From positions 1 through 64,000 of IMG/VR virus record IMGVR_UViG_3300023171_000013: a stretch of 64,000 nt of DNA. The stretch is one strand, 5' to 3'. Below the pieces are notes generated by a model. The model searched no databases. It was not told the DNA's origin and was given only the letters and a program-made list of their open reading frames with translations. Position numbers and translations under genes: made by a program. Shown piece by piece: positions 40,550-50,025 of this stretch (the first letter of the stretch is position 1; each line of letters opens with the position of its first letter). Origin of the DNA: a virus.

Positions 40550-41881
40550 TTAGTCCAAGATTTCCTGTCCACGAGTGTATGCGATCACCATGTTGGTTGA
40601 TGAAGTGCGAATACGAGTAAGCACATTGGCAGGAATCTCTCCTGACAAGTTAAGATCGTCTGCCCCAGTAAAGGTGAGAAGTCCAATAGACTTGGAAACC
40701 TGCGAAACCGTCACCCACGTTGAACCGCCATTGCTGGAATATTCCAAGAACGCAGAGCCCGAACCACTCAGAAGCGCAGCAAGGCTCCACGAAACATTGA
40801 TTGAATAATTCAACCTAGCACGGCGAGTAGATGAAACGGTATAGTTGGAATTCAGCGAACGAGCTACATTATCATTTTGAACAATCGCTACTCGATCTAC
40901 CGTAAGACTTCCACTTGTCGTAACATTTCCAGAAACAGTGAGAGTTGAAGATGAAATACCTACACTCGTTACGGTTCCGCCAGAATTAGTGTCTGTCGCG
41001 TTTACTACATATGGGCTTCCACTAGTTCCACTTCCAGTTATTGTTACATTTGTGCCCTGAGAAATTCGACCATTGATTGTTGTAACAGTCCCTGCATTCC
41101 CAGTAATATTCGTTTGATCCCCAGTGTTTGTGCCGGATAGATTAGAACCAGAGATTGATCCCGATGCCGTTACAGACGATGGAGTAATTGTCCCAAGCGT
41201 AATGGTAATTGCCGGAGTTGTCCCAGCATTAGCCACAGAACCACTCACCCCATTGGCCGAAGTAACGGATACGCTAGTTACCGTTCCCGTGGATGAAGTA
41301 TATCCATTGGGATTGCTCGCCCCATTATATGGGGTGTAGCCAAGGGCCGTAACAACATCACCACTGGCAATAGACTGCAAAGCGGAATCGGCTTTAACCA
41401 AACTTGCAATAGTAGCCGAATCCAAGGCCAGTGTGCGATTTGCCGAAAGACTTCCACCACCCGTCAATCCAGTTCCTGCCGTAATCGTGGTTGCCTTGTC
41501 TGCCTTACCACTAATATCCACAGCAGCAGCAGCCGTGGTTGCCGCGTTATCAGCATACGTCTGCGTCGCGTAGTTAGTGACAACATCCGTGGGCGTTGGC
41601 ATGGTGTCAGGATCGAGTTGAATAATCTCCCCCGTAACAACCATGAAACCGGCGGTTGTATCAAACTGATACGTCTTATATGCAGAACCATTCCAACCAA
41701 ACAATAACGGATTAGTGGGAGTGTCCCAAGCTGGATCAGTAAGTTGATAAATGTCATACGCCGAGTTATCGGCACGCCGCTTATCAAATCTAAAATCATT
41801 TGCAGCGGCAAACATCGAGCCCGTGCCGAAGCAGAGAACCGCGATAATCGAGAATAATAGAAGGGATGATCTTGTCTTCAT
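40550..41881 (-). CDS. Secreted fibre-like protein with signal peptide (443 aa)
   Basis: The start at 41881 follows the tailspike stop closely and yields a classic signal peptide (MKTRSSLLLFSIIAVLCFG, then AA). The rest is Thr/Ser/Gly-rich with repeats like TVTSVSVTS and GTNTGDQTN found in bacterial and phage fibres. A cleaved export signal on a virion fibre is unusual. Confidence 0.6.
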   Translation of the reverse strand: MKTRSSLLLFSIIAVLCFGTGSMFAAANDFRFDKRRADNSAYDIYQLTDPAWDTPTNPLLFGWNGSAYKTYQFDTTAGFMVVTGEIIQLDPDTMPTPTDVVTNYATQTYADNAATTAAAAVDISGKADKATTITAGTGLTGGGSLSANRTLALDSATIASLVKADSALQSIASGDVVTALGYTPYNGASNPNGYTSSTGTVTSVSVTSANGVSGSVANAGTTPAITITLGTITPSSVTASGSISGSNLSGTNTGDQTNITGNAGTVTTINGRISQGTNVTITGSGTSGSPYVVNATDTNSGGTVTSVGISSSTLTVSGNVTTSGSLTVDRVAIVQNDNVARSLNSNYTVSSTRRARLNYSINVSWSLAALLSGSGSAFLEYSSNGGSTWVTVSQVSKSIGLLTFTGADDLNLSGEIPANVLTRIRTSSTNMVIAYTRGQEILD

Positions 41882-41891
41882 GGAATAAAAA

Positions 41892-44800
41892 TTAAGGAGA
41901 AACGACAGCAGCCCAAGTGTTAGCTGCCATCTTTTGGAACGAAACACTCTCGTTTACATTGAGCGTGGTCGGATTACCAAGAATCGTCGTGGCATTGGCC
42001 ACTGTTAGGGCCGTGATCTGCTGGGTCGTAAAAATGCGCTCAACTTGCCCTATGCGACTGTTAGCATTACTAGGTAGATTCACCGTAAGCGCAGCAAGCG
42101 TTCCAGCGGGCGTGAGGTAGAGCGTGTTGTCCACCGCATTGTCCGTCATGCTCACTGTTTGCCCAGTGGTAGGAGTAACGGTTTGAACCGTGGCCAAAAC
42201 AGCTTTTTCGAGACTCGTAAGCGGTGTTCCAATAAATGGAAGAATAACCCCTTCAACCATTCCAGCAAAATCAGAATAGCCAGCACCGTTTGGATGCAGC
42301 GTATCGTAATTAAATCCGAGAGATACGGCGTTAGCATACGAAGTATAACGGGCATCCGAATCAACGAAAATCGCACCACGATTGGCCGCGACTGTCTTCA
42401 TCGCCGTGATGTAAGAGGCCCATAGCGCGGGACGATTCGCCGTGGTAAACGGAATCGGAGCCGCGATGATTACAGAACCTGATAGCAGAGCCTTCACAAC
42501 AATCGCATCTAGGTTCGTCTGATACGTAGCGGCAGGCACATTCGCCACGACATCATTAATGCCGATATTGATTAGCGTAAGATCGGGAGCCAGTGTGCCT
42601 AGCGTGATGAGCGGCCCCCAAGTGGCTGAACCGTCGTTGAAGTTTCCACTCGTGTATCCACCGATACCTACGTTTATGACCGAAATATTCGGTGCGGTCG
42701 AATCGTATGCAATCATGCTCACGACAAAGCAAGAGCCGGATACACGCTTCGCATTTAACGTATGCACGCCAAGCGGACAACTGATGGTCTGCTTGGAAAT
42801 CGTGGACGCCCCGTTCGCCGTAATCGTTGCCAATGCCGCTCCTCCATCTACGTCAATCGTGAAAACGCCGCCACTACCATTAACATACATCACCTCGATG
42901 GTATCGAATCGCTCAGTGGCAGTGAATGCTAACGCATTTGTCGTAGTATTGTTGAAGAAGCAAAGATACTGGTAAGTCTCGACCCAGCCCGCACCAATGG
43001 AAAGCCGAGGATCATAACCAGCAAACGCACCTCCTGTGTTTCCACTCAGCCATGAAGAATTGCGTGCGGAGTAACCAGCCGCAGTAAGACTGGCCACTAA
43101 CTGGCTGGGATAGGAAAGAGCTTTGCAATTCGCATACGTTGCAGCCCCAGTTGACCCGAAGCCAGCGGTATTAGAATCGCCGAGGGCCACAATCTTAACG
43201 TTGGTCTTGGCTCCTGTGCGCAGCTTGGCAATAGCCGCGCGTGCCTTATCCAGATTCGCCGAGATGATTTGGTCGGAACTCCTAGCTCCATCGGCATCAA
43301 TCAACTTACCAATCGTCGCAGCCTTAATATCGGCTGTTGTGGCAATGTCGGCAGACGACAAATATCCATGACCCCATTTCTGCCACGAAGAACCGTTATA
43401 AATCTGAACTCCATCACCTGCCGTAGTGCTGAAAATCGTGTCCCACGTTGCAGGAGTAATGGATGCCTTTGTAACAGGCATATCATGGCCAATCCAGCGA
43501 ATGGTGCCAGCATCTTTAACCATCGTAGAACCACTGCCCCCAACGCTCAAATTGCCGGAGCTTTTTACGATTACATTTGATGCTGCGTTTGCACATCTAA
43601 CAATCGTAGAAGTTATTCCAGAAAATGAATTTCCTGAAATGGTTAGGCTTGCTGGACATTGGAAATAGAAACAAGTTACGTTTCCATTTACGACATTTCC
43701 TGTGAAAACTACATTGATAGCAGGAGTTACAGACTGTGTATTCACGACTCTATCTAGTCCGTAAATAACTGAGTTTCCAATGATTGCGTTAACTATGGTT
43801 CCAGACGATACGGTAGAAGCTACAGCGAATGCAGTTCCAACAGTTTTGATATTGCAGTCTGAAATATCTAAGTTAGTTAATGTTCCTGATACTTGAACTA
43901 TGTGTGAAGTCAGGGCTACGCTAGATAGAAAGTCTAGCCCTCGAATGGAAAGATTCGTGACGGTTCCGACAATATTACCAAGAACAGACGTAGATCCGCC
44001 AGCTTGTTTGATAAGCCAGTCAGTAAACACAACATCAGTCATTGTGGAGCCTGAACTTGAAAGAAGTAGGGAAACTGCTGAAGTAAGCGGGTTCAGAACT
44101 ACGCCGGTGGCACGTAAATATTGAGTGCTACAAACATTCCCTTGGGGATTCGTCCCTTGCTGATTGAAGAGATTGCTGGACTGTGATTTAGCAGAAAGTC
44201 CATCAATGGAAACAGATCGAATGTCGTTCCCAAGAATCACATAAGCGTAAGTCTCTGCCTTTACGCCTGAAATAGAGATGTCTTCAACGATTCCAAGCCC
44301 TCCATAGGTATGGCCTGGTGTCTCAAGGTCCAAATCTTGAGTCATATTAAAAATGACTGGACCGTCGCTTTTCACATCACGAACTACGATGTGCTGAACA
44401 TAAGACGCGTTAGTCGCGCCAGCTAAAAACTTAACCGTCGTGCGATTAGGATTATTGATAGATGTTATTCCCTCAACAAGTCCGAAAGTAATGGGACCAG
44501 CCTTTGGCGTAGAGGTAGTCCAATCCATCGCATTGAGTGCCACCACATCATCACCAAGCGTATCCGCTCGGATGCCCCGGATCACGAAGTTATCCGATTT
44601 TGAGATGTGCATACCGTCCTTGTAGCATCGGTCGAAGAAGATATTCTCTGCACGCCAATATGAACCCATGATCTGGATTCCGAACCCACCAGAGTCATAC
44701 ACACGGACATTCTCAACAATTAGGTTTGTTACACCAATGAAACTCATCGTTCCGCGGGCGCCCAGAAGAGGGCTTACCTTGTCAGTTGGAGCGTAAGCGG

Positions 44801-45326
44801 TGTTTCCTCCTCGGTAATTGTAATCCCACGTTCCACCGCGAACCGTAATATTTGTATCCGTATATGGAGCATCCAATAGCATGTTGCGATTCCGCAGCAT
44901 GCATACCTGCGCGGTGCTCGTTGATCGGATTGTAGCAGCACTTTCCATTTCAAGAGTTACGCCGGAATCAATCAAGAGGCGGTTGGAAATCATATATGCC
45001 CCCGTGCTAGCTGGAACAAATACGGTGCCACCACCTGCTGCGAATGTCGCATCTAGTGCGGCTTGAATAGCCAAAGTGTCGTCAGTTGTTCCATCGCCTT
45101 TTGCTCCATAAGGAGAATTTTTGACATTTATGAATCCAAGCGCAGATACACCAATTGATCCAGAAACCTTCTGCTCTGCATTAAACGCAGTTTTGGCAAT
45201 CAATACATCAAATGGCTGCCAGCCATTAGGCATCGCTGCCGTTGCGCCAGTTAGCTTCTGCTCTTGAAGCAAGGCGCGAACATTGTCGTCCGGTGTAATG
45301 TTTTCATTAAAAGTAGGTGTAGCCAT
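41892..45326 (-). CDS. Tailspike: pectate-lyase-like beta helix plus SGNH esterase
   Basis: Start at 45326 (MATPTFNEN) chosen over a longer frame. Near residue 75 KNSPYGAKGDGTTDDTLAI is the pectate-lyase-3 signature of polysaccharide-degrading spikes, followed by a long beta helix. Residues about 730-1050 form an SGNH hydrolase (VALGDSNTAGFGS, GIND, DTLHPNGAGY). The end repeats the small fibre's C-terminal module. It probably cleaves and deacetylates host surface glycan. No octamer copies in this 3.4 kb, suggesting recent acquisition. Confidence 0.82.
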   Translation of the reverse strand: MATPTFNENITPDDNVRALLQEQKLTGATAAMPNGWQPFDVLIAKTAFNAEQKVSGSIGVSALGFINVKNSPYGAKGDGTTDDTLAIQAALDATFAAGGGTVFVPASTGAYMISNRLLIDSGVTLEMESAATIRSTSTAQVCMLRNRNMLLDAPYTDTNITVRGGTWDYNYRGGNTAYAPTDKVSPLLGARGTMSFIGVTNLIVENVRVYDSGGFGIQIMGSYWRAENIFFDRCYKDGMHISKSDNFVIRGIRADTLGDDVVALNAMDWTTSTPKAGPITFGLVEGITSINNPNRTTVKFLAGATNASYVQHIVVRDVKSDGPVIFNMTQDLDLETPGHTYGGLGIVEDISISGVKAETYAYVILGNDIRSVSIDGLSAKSQSSNLFNQQGTNPQGNVCSTQYLRATGVVLNPLTSAVSLLLSSSGSTMTDVVFTDWLIKQAGGSTSVLGNIVGTVTNLSIRGLDFLSSVALTSHIVQVSGTLTNLDISDCNIKTVGTAFAVASTVSSGTIVNAIIGNSVIYGLDRVVNTQSVTPAINVVFTGNVVNGNVTCFYFQCPASLTISGNSFSGITSTIVRCANAASNVIVKSSGNLSVGGSGSTMVKDAGTIRWIGHDMPVTKASITPATWDTIFSTTAGDGVQIYNGSSWQKWGHGYLSSADIATTADIKAATIGKLIDADGARSSDQIISANLDKARAAIAKLRTGAKTNVKIVALGDSNTAGFGSTGAATYANCKALSYPSQLVASLTAAGYSARNSSWLSGNTGGAFAGYDPRLSIGAGWVETYQYLCFFNNTTTNALAFTATERFDTIEVMYVNGSGGVFTIDVDGGAALATITANGASTISKQTISCPLGVHTLNAKRVSGSCFVVSMIAYDSTAPNISVINVGIGGYTSGNFNDGSATWGPLITLGTLAPDLTLINIGINDVVANVPAATYQTNLDAIVVKALLSGSVIIAAPIPFTTANRPALWASYITAMKTVAANRGAIFVDSDARYTSYANAVSLGFNYDTLHPNGAGYSDFAGMVEGVILPFIGTPLTSLEKAVLATVQTVTPTTGQTVSMTDNAVDNTLYLTPAGTLAALTVNLPSNANSRIGQVERIFTTQQITALTVANATTILGNPTTLNVNESVSFQKMAANTWAAVVSP

Positions 45327-45351
45327 AGTATGGCCAAAACTCATCCATTAA

Positions 45352-45389
45352 TTGGTTAAACAGTCAACCCATTATTTACGTTTAACCAA
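45352..45389. repeat. Inverted pair of octamers upstream of tailspike
   Basis: TTGGTTAAAC and GTTTAACCAA form a 10-bp inverted repeat separated by 18 bases, 26-60 bases before the tailspike start. The only place where two octamer copies face each other this closely. Confidence 0.7.
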
Positions 45390-45573
45390 CCGTGCAGTGA
45401 GTAGAACCGCCTTCATTTGCAAATCTCTATCATTCCCCTTGCAGGCGCACACATCTCCACACTCCACCCCTTGCTGTATGCAAAGTAGCCGCAAGTTTAC
45501 CACGAGCTTGAGCCATAGACTATTCTCGTTATCTTGCTGGCTTGGTAGTGCTGGTTGCATAGGAGTTACTTGG

Positions 45574-45590
45574 TTGACATTAGGGGATTT
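45574..45590 (+). promoter_or_regulatory. Putative promoter of the HNH gene
   Basis: TTGACATTAGGGG precedes the HNH start at 45611; it combines a -35-like TTGACA with the AGGG part of the CTAGGG group. Confidence 0.3.
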
Positions 45591-45610
45591 CGGTAAAGTT
45601 TTGGCAAACT

Positions 45611-46333
45611 ATGGCATTCAAAAAACACTTCTTAGCTGGGCAGAAATTCGGCAGGCTTACAATGATAGACATATCCGGTAAGGGAACGGGCGGAAAATAT
45701 ATGTGGAACGCAGTCTGTGACTGTGGGACCAAAAAAGCCGTAAGCCAAAAAGACGTGCTCAACGGAAAAGTAGCCTCTTGTGGCTGCATTAGAACTGAAC
45801 AGATTGTTAAACGTAGCACAACGCACGGTGGTTGTCCTCGTGATTCCAGTGGACACCATTGGCTCTACGGCACATGGCAAAACATAATTACCCGATGCTT
45901 TGACCCAACCGCAAAAGCCTATTCCGCCTATGGGGCTGTTGGAAAAGGATGCTATGAACCATGGAGAGAATTTTCAGTATTCCGCGATTACATTGAAACC
46001 GAACTTGGCCCTAAGCCTACGGACAAACACACCCTTGACCGCATAGATGGAACCAAGGGTTATTTCCCAAATAACATCCGGTGGAATACGCCAAGCGGAC
46101 AGGCCCGAAATCGTTCATCCTGTCACTATCTTACCCATGAGGGGATCACCATGACAATGACTGAATGGAGCGAGAAAACGGGCATTCCTTACAGCGCATT
46201 ACAGACTAGAATCAAGCATCTTAAATGGACCATAGAACGTGCCTTAACTACCCCAGTAATGAAGAACAAAAGGCGGGATGAAAAGACCTATATAGATTCA
46301 CAATGGGTTAATGGATTACTCTCTATGAGCTAA
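45611..46333 (+). CDS. HNH homing-type endonuclease, opposite strand
   Basis: Same family as 30031-30741: GRLTMIDISGKGTGG, VCDCGTKK, then LYGTWQNIITRCFDP, YGAVGKGCYEPW and TLDRIDGTKGYFPNNIRWNT. 240 residues. Inserted between the tailspike and capsid genes, reading against them, without octamer copies. Ends just before a terminator. Confidence 0.85.
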   Translation: MAFKKHFLAGQKFGRLTMIDISGKGTGGKYMWNAVCDCGTKKAVSQKDVLNGKVASCGCIRTEQIVKRSTTHGGCPRDSSGHHWLYGTWQNIITRCFDPTAKAYSAYGAVGKGCYEPWREFSVFRDYIETELGPKPTDKHTLDRIDGTKGYFPNNIRWNTPSGQARNRSSCHYLTHEGITMTMTEWSEKTGIPYSALQTRIKHLKWTIERALTTPVMKNKRRDEKTYIDSQWVNGLLSMS

Positions 46334-46336
46334 ATA

Positions 46337-46368
46337 AAAAGACTCCCTCAAACGAGGGAGTCTTTGCT
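46337..46368. terminator. Bidirectional intrinsic terminator
   Basis: AAAGACTCCCTC pairs with GAGGGAGTCTTT over 12 bp around AAAC, flanked by A-rich and T-rich ends. Serves the HNH gene and the convergent capsid gene. Confidence 0.92.
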
Positions 46369-46401
46369 TTAACGGCGTCTTCTAATAACTTTATAAGTTA
46401 T

Positions 46402-47631
46402 TTAGATAGAGTCAGTAACAATATCATCGCAGGTGATATTTAGACCCAAATCTTGCGCACAGCGCTTATAGAGAATTGGGATCACTCCGTGTGGTCGGCG
46501 TGATTGAAAGGCTCTGGCAATTTGATACAAAAAATTTCCGAAGTCTCCAAACTTGTTACACGAATCCTTAGCATAGAACCAGCTTAGTTCGCCCATAACA
46601 AACTGCGCATCAAACTTCATCAAGCCTTCACCAATGAAACGCTCGGGGACGAGACGCTTGAAAGTGCCCTTGGAAATCAGGAAGCCTACTTCATACTGCG
46701 CATTCACCCAGTCAGGGTTAGTAGCGTTTTCCACACCGTAGTCAGTAACCGTCTCTACGAGAGGCTCAATGAAGTTAGGGAAACCAGAACCATTGACCGT
46801 ATTGAAACGAAGCGGCTGTTGGTCAATGGCCATCTTGATCTGACGGTAAGGGAACTCAACGAAGGCATACTTCATCAGAGCGTCCTTGGTATCCTTGAAG
46901 GAACCAGCCACGGCAGCGAGCACGTCCTGCTTCACACCAGCCTCATTGCGGAGAGCTTCCACCTGCTCAGAACCGGCAACAAAGATGAAGTGCTGTCCAG
47001 CACCATCACCGAAGAACTCAGGCGAGAGATTATCGCGCATATAGTTCGAGAGAGCCACGAGGAACTTGTAGGTCACAGGAGCCGAAGGAACACCACCAAG
47101 GAAGTTCACAGCCACCTGATTGTAGCCACCAGTCAGAATCTGACCAAGGGAGGTTGCACCCGTATTCAACACAGCCTTAACACCCGAAAGGGTAAGAAGC
47201 TGGGCGCGAATGTCAGCCGAGTTCAGGGTCTTAACGGCGTCCTTGAGATTCATTTCCGCAACGCGGTAGGAATCCAGAACGGCGTAACGAGCCTGATTCA
47301 AACAGATCACCGGACCTTCACCACGCAGCGTTTGCAGCTTGGTCGTAAATTCGGTCTGTCCATACTTGGCAACGGGGCCGGAAGTATTACACTGTTCAAT
47401 GGTGTCAGCAAAGGAAGGAACCGTGAGGCTCTGTCCAGTCACCATGCGGTTAGTAACAAGAGTGCGGATTTCCGTTCCCGAGTTATTGGGAGTGGTTCCA
47501 CCTTCGATGACATTAGCATAAGGATCGTTAAGCGCGATGTAGCGAATAACTTCCTGACGGAGAGAAGAAACCTGATTGGCGATGCCTTGGGAGTATTGCT
47601 CCGGGGTCAGATCGCAGTATGAAGTAGCCAT
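46402..47631 (-). CDS. Major capsid protein candidate (409 aa)
   Basis: Chosen by size, position between the scaffold/portal block and the tail genes, its own terminator and an AT-rich leader. It has the mixed alpha/beta look of HK97-fold capsids with an extended N-terminus (SLRQEVIRYIALNDPYANV). No octamer copy. No sequence signature proves it. Confidence 0.6.
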   Translation of the reverse strand: MATSYCDLTPEQYSQGIANQVSSLRQEVIRYIALNDPYANVIEGGTTPNNSGTEIRTLVTNRMVTGQSLTVPSFADTIEQCNTSGPVAKYGQTEFTTKLQTLRGEGPVICLNQARYAVLDSYRVAEMNLKDAVKTLNSADIRAQLLTLSGVKAVLNTGATSLGQILTGGYNQVAVNFLGGVPSAPVTYKFLVALSNYMRDNLSPEFFGDGAGQHFIFVAGSEQVEALRNEAGVKQDVLAAVAGSFKDTKDALMKYAFVEFPYRQIKMAIDQQPLRFNTVNGSGFPNFIEPLVETVTDYGVENATNPDWVNAQYEVGFLISKGTFKRLVPERFIGEGLMKFDAQFVMGELSWFYAKDSCNKFGDFGNFLYQIARAFQSRRPHGVIPILYKRCAQDLGLNITCDDIVTDSI

Positions 47632-47746
47632 AAAATAAAACTATGAAATAAGAATTGAGTTGTTGGTGCGCAAACAGACAGGAACCGAAGCACCGTATTA
47701 AACCGGCTCCATCTTTCTCCTGCTCCTTGGCGACTGGAACAATCAT
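47528..47746 (-). CDS. Small frame overlapping the capsid start, with perfect Shine-Dalgarno
   Basis: AAGGAGGGTGA lies directly before ATG at 47746. The 72-residue frame runs 100 bases into the capsid gene out of phase. It may be a translated leader that feeds ribosomes to the capsid gene, or the strong site may be a chance match. Low confidence as a protein. Confidence 0.3.
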   Translation of the reverse strand: MIVPVAKEQEKDGAGLIRCFGSCLFAHQQLNSYFIVLFYGYFILRSDPGAILPRHRQSGFFSPSGSYSLHRA

Positions 47747-47777
47747 TCACCCTCCTTATGAGGGGCCATGTTTTATA

Positions 47778-47784
47778 CCCTAGG
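47778..47784 (-). promoter_or_regulatory. CTAGGGTATAAAAC promoter-like site
   Basis: Minus strand reads CCTAGGGTATAAAACATGG, combining the CTAGGG string with a TATAAA box about 140 bases before the capsid start. Candidate late promoter. Confidence 0.4.
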
Positions 47785-47850
47785 CGACTTGCGGCGAATT
47801 GTGCCTACAACCGCGAATCTCAATTGGCACTCCTGACTAGAAACACTCGT

Positions 47851-48642
47851 TTAACCAACAGTCAATAACTTTTTACGCACAGCTTCAATTCCTTGCATCG
47901 TCTTGATTCCGTGGAGCCATACGCAAAAAATCTTTTCTCCGTATAGCGGATTGCTGGCCATGCCATATCCCTTGGCCTCCCACAAATACTCTTCGCCTTT
48001 CCATGGATTATCATCAGTCCCCAACCTATAGTCGGAAAAGATCAGCCTGCTCGCCATCCCATTCCCGCACATATTGCCCGAGTGATAAGCGTCCCAACCT
48101 ACGTTAGAAGGAGAATGAAGTATGCTGCGATTCTTCTTCCAGTAGTCGATAGCCATAATGCAATTCCCGTTGATGTGCTTCCCTCCTGCATCTCCTTTCT
48201 CTAACCAAGGCCCAAGAACATACTTCCCGTTTTCTCGGCACTTCCACCACTCTGCCTTCAACTGGTCAATCCAATCCTTAACTAATGGAACACAATCGCA
48301 CTCCATGAACATCACTGCATCTATGTTCAGTCCCTTTCTTTGCAGATTTATAGCCGCCCGCAGACTATCTCCCATCATTGCATTTGGTCCGGCAGGCCAG
48401 CCCTTTGCTACACGATCCGTCTTGTGCGTGATAACGTGCTCAAACTTGGTCATTACCATGTCCCTTAGAGCAGGATCAGGAACCATATCATAACGATGCG
48501 TAAGCATTACCACGACATCAGAACGTTTAACGTCCTCTAGGTCACAGATAAGCCGCAATAGTTCCTTCCCTTGGTGGTAGTCCAAGGGAGACATCTGCAT
48601 ATTAAGCAGAATCTTACCGCGTGCGGGAGAGGATTTTTTCAT
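47851..48642 (-). CDS. Glycosyltransferase-like protein
   Basis: Start taken at 48642 (MKKSSPARG); 48669 is possible. AVMFMECDCVPLVKDWIDQL is a GT-A-type acidic (DxD-like) site and HINGNCIMAIDYW the acceptor side. Second of four such genes between capsid and scaffold. Its stop codon is inside an octamer. Confidence 0.6.
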   Translation of the reverse strand: MKKSSPARGKILLNMQMSPLDYHQGKELLRLICDLEDVKRSDVVVMLTHRYDMVPDPALRDMVMTKFEHVITHKTDRVAKGWPAGPNAMMGDSLRAAINLQRKGLNIDAVMFMECDCVPLVKDWIDQLKAEWWKCRENGKYVLGPWLEKGDAGGKHINGNCIMAIDYWKKNRSILHSPSNVGWDAYHSGNMCGNGMASRLIFSDYRLGTDDNPWKGEEYLWEAKGYGMASNPLYGEKIFCVWLHGIKTMQGIEAVRKKLLTVG

Positions 48643-49366
48643 ATTGTTCTTTTGCTTTGTCTGCTCCACCCCAACTCCAACCTTGAATCAGTTTGTTTGC
48701 TGGTGTTGGTTCTTTGTCTAAGTCGATAATTGCGTATCTCTCTGGACAATAAACTAGGCAGTAACTGCCGATAGTATTGAACTCAGAGAAATGGCAAGCT
48801 GGATAGTTTCCGGGTTGTTTCAGAACCCACTCCGCAAATGGAATCCCATGCTTGAAGTCCATATGCTCGCGCAGTTCACGATAGGTATTCCGATGATGAA
48901 CCGCAGGGTGCCGGGCCATCGTCTCATAGTTACACACCATACCTAGTGCTGCATTGGTAGGCCTCTGCCAGATATACCAAGGCTCACTCGGCTTGTAGGT
49001 GCGTATAAGCAACTGTGGCTTACCTTCCGTGAAGTAATCAGAAGGCGTTACCTCTTCCGTGAAGATACAGTCTGAGTCGATATGCAGGATGTAAGCCGCG
49101 TTTTTGCAGATAATATCGGCATTCATCTTCATCACCTGATGATGGTTAAACTCATAACCTTTCTTCGGGATATAGGTTTTCACCTCGATAGGTAAATCAT
49201 CGCGCTCAAATCGGGATGCTAATGAAACAAACATCGCCGCATCATCCACGGGGCACACGATACTTACGCCGCCAAAGCCCTTAGCGAACTTCGCAATGGA
49301 GCGTATGCAGAACACTGCCCAATCGTAATCCTTACGATAGGTTACTAGCAGAATATCAGTTCTCAT
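48614..49366 (-). CDS. Glycosyltransferase-like protein (250 aa)
   Basis: DILLVTYRKDYDWAVFCIRS followed by YILHIDSDCIF is the GT-A nucleotide-sugar site with a DxD motif. ACHFSEFNTIGSYCLVY resembles the acceptor region of the same family. Octamer at 49144. Confidence 0.7.
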   Translation of the reverse strand: MRTDILLVTYRKDYDWAVFCIRSIAKFAKGFGGVSIVCPVDDAAMFVSLASRFERDDLPIEVKTYIPKKGYEFNHHQVMKMNADIICKNAAYILHIDSDCIFTEEVTPSDYFTEGKPQLLIRTYKPSEPWYIWQRPTNAALGMVCNYETMARHPAVHHRNTYRELREHMDFKHGIPFAEWVLKQPGNYPACHFSEFNTIGSYCLVYCPERYAIIDLDKEPTPANKLIQGWSWGGADKAKEQYEKILSRTR

Positions 49367-49367
49367 C

Positions 49368-50024
49368 TTAGTGGCGGGTAAATGGCATCACGAGTTTAGC
49401 TAGCTTCGTTCCTTTTTCAGCCAGCACCTTACCCAGCTTGTGCGCCGTTGCGTCAAAGAACCGATGACCTAACACCCTCACCTTGATTTCACCATGGAGC
49501 CATTCAGCCCACTCGGGATACTCGGACAGGTAGGGAGGATTCTTGCAGGTATCCTTGAGATACTTCGCTACGTTCTTGCTGATCCAGAAAGCCGCGCCGC
49601 CGGTTCCGGCTACTTCCCCCGATTCCTCCTTATGATCCAGCGTAGCCACACAGGCCCATGCTTTGCTCAATTGTGCCGCGAGGCGAACGCGGTTAAGGGT
49701 GTCCGGCCCCTTGGCGTCCAGAATCACCCTGTCTTCAAGCAGAACCCCGTAGCCATTGTCAGGCAGTTCCTTTGCCAGCACAGCAAGCGCGTCGTTTACC
49801 GTGGGATTATCAGCATACTTTTCTTCAAAGACTACTCCCTTGACCTTTAGGTATGGGATTTCCTCGGGTCGATTGAGCAAGATTACTTTGCTTGCCGCGT
49901 TTAACCACGAGTCAAGGGCGAGTTGCTGGATAGCTTGTGCCTGCTCTTTCTTCTTTCCTTTAGGCGGAAGTATCTTGGCTACGACAGCATTGTAACGAAC
50001 TAGACGATTATTAACGATATGCAT
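49368..50024 (-). CDS. Glycosyltransferase-like protein (218 aa)
   Basis: Start at 50024 abuts the preceding gene. LALDSWLNAASKVILLNRPE and DNPTVNDALAVLAKE resemble the first half of a GT-A domain, and GGAAFWISKN the later part. The acidic site is not obvious, so it may be inactive. Octamer at 49899. Confidence 0.45.
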   Translation of the reverse strand: MHIVNNRLVRYNAVVAKILPPKGKKKEQAQAIQQLALDSWLNAASKVILLNRPEEIPYLKVKGVVFEEKYADNPTVNDALAVLAKELPDNGYGVLLEDRVILDAKGPDTLNRVRLAAQLSKAWACVATLDHKEESGEVAGTGGAAFWISKNVAKYLKDTCKNPPYLSEYPEWAEWLHGEIKVRVLGHRFFDATAHKLGKVLAEKGTKLAKLVMPFTRH

Positions 50025-50025
50025 T

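Noticed and set aside
46819-47622. 267-codon plus-strand frame antisense to the capsid gene
   Set aside because: A shadow of the long capsid reading frame; no start signal or neighbour.
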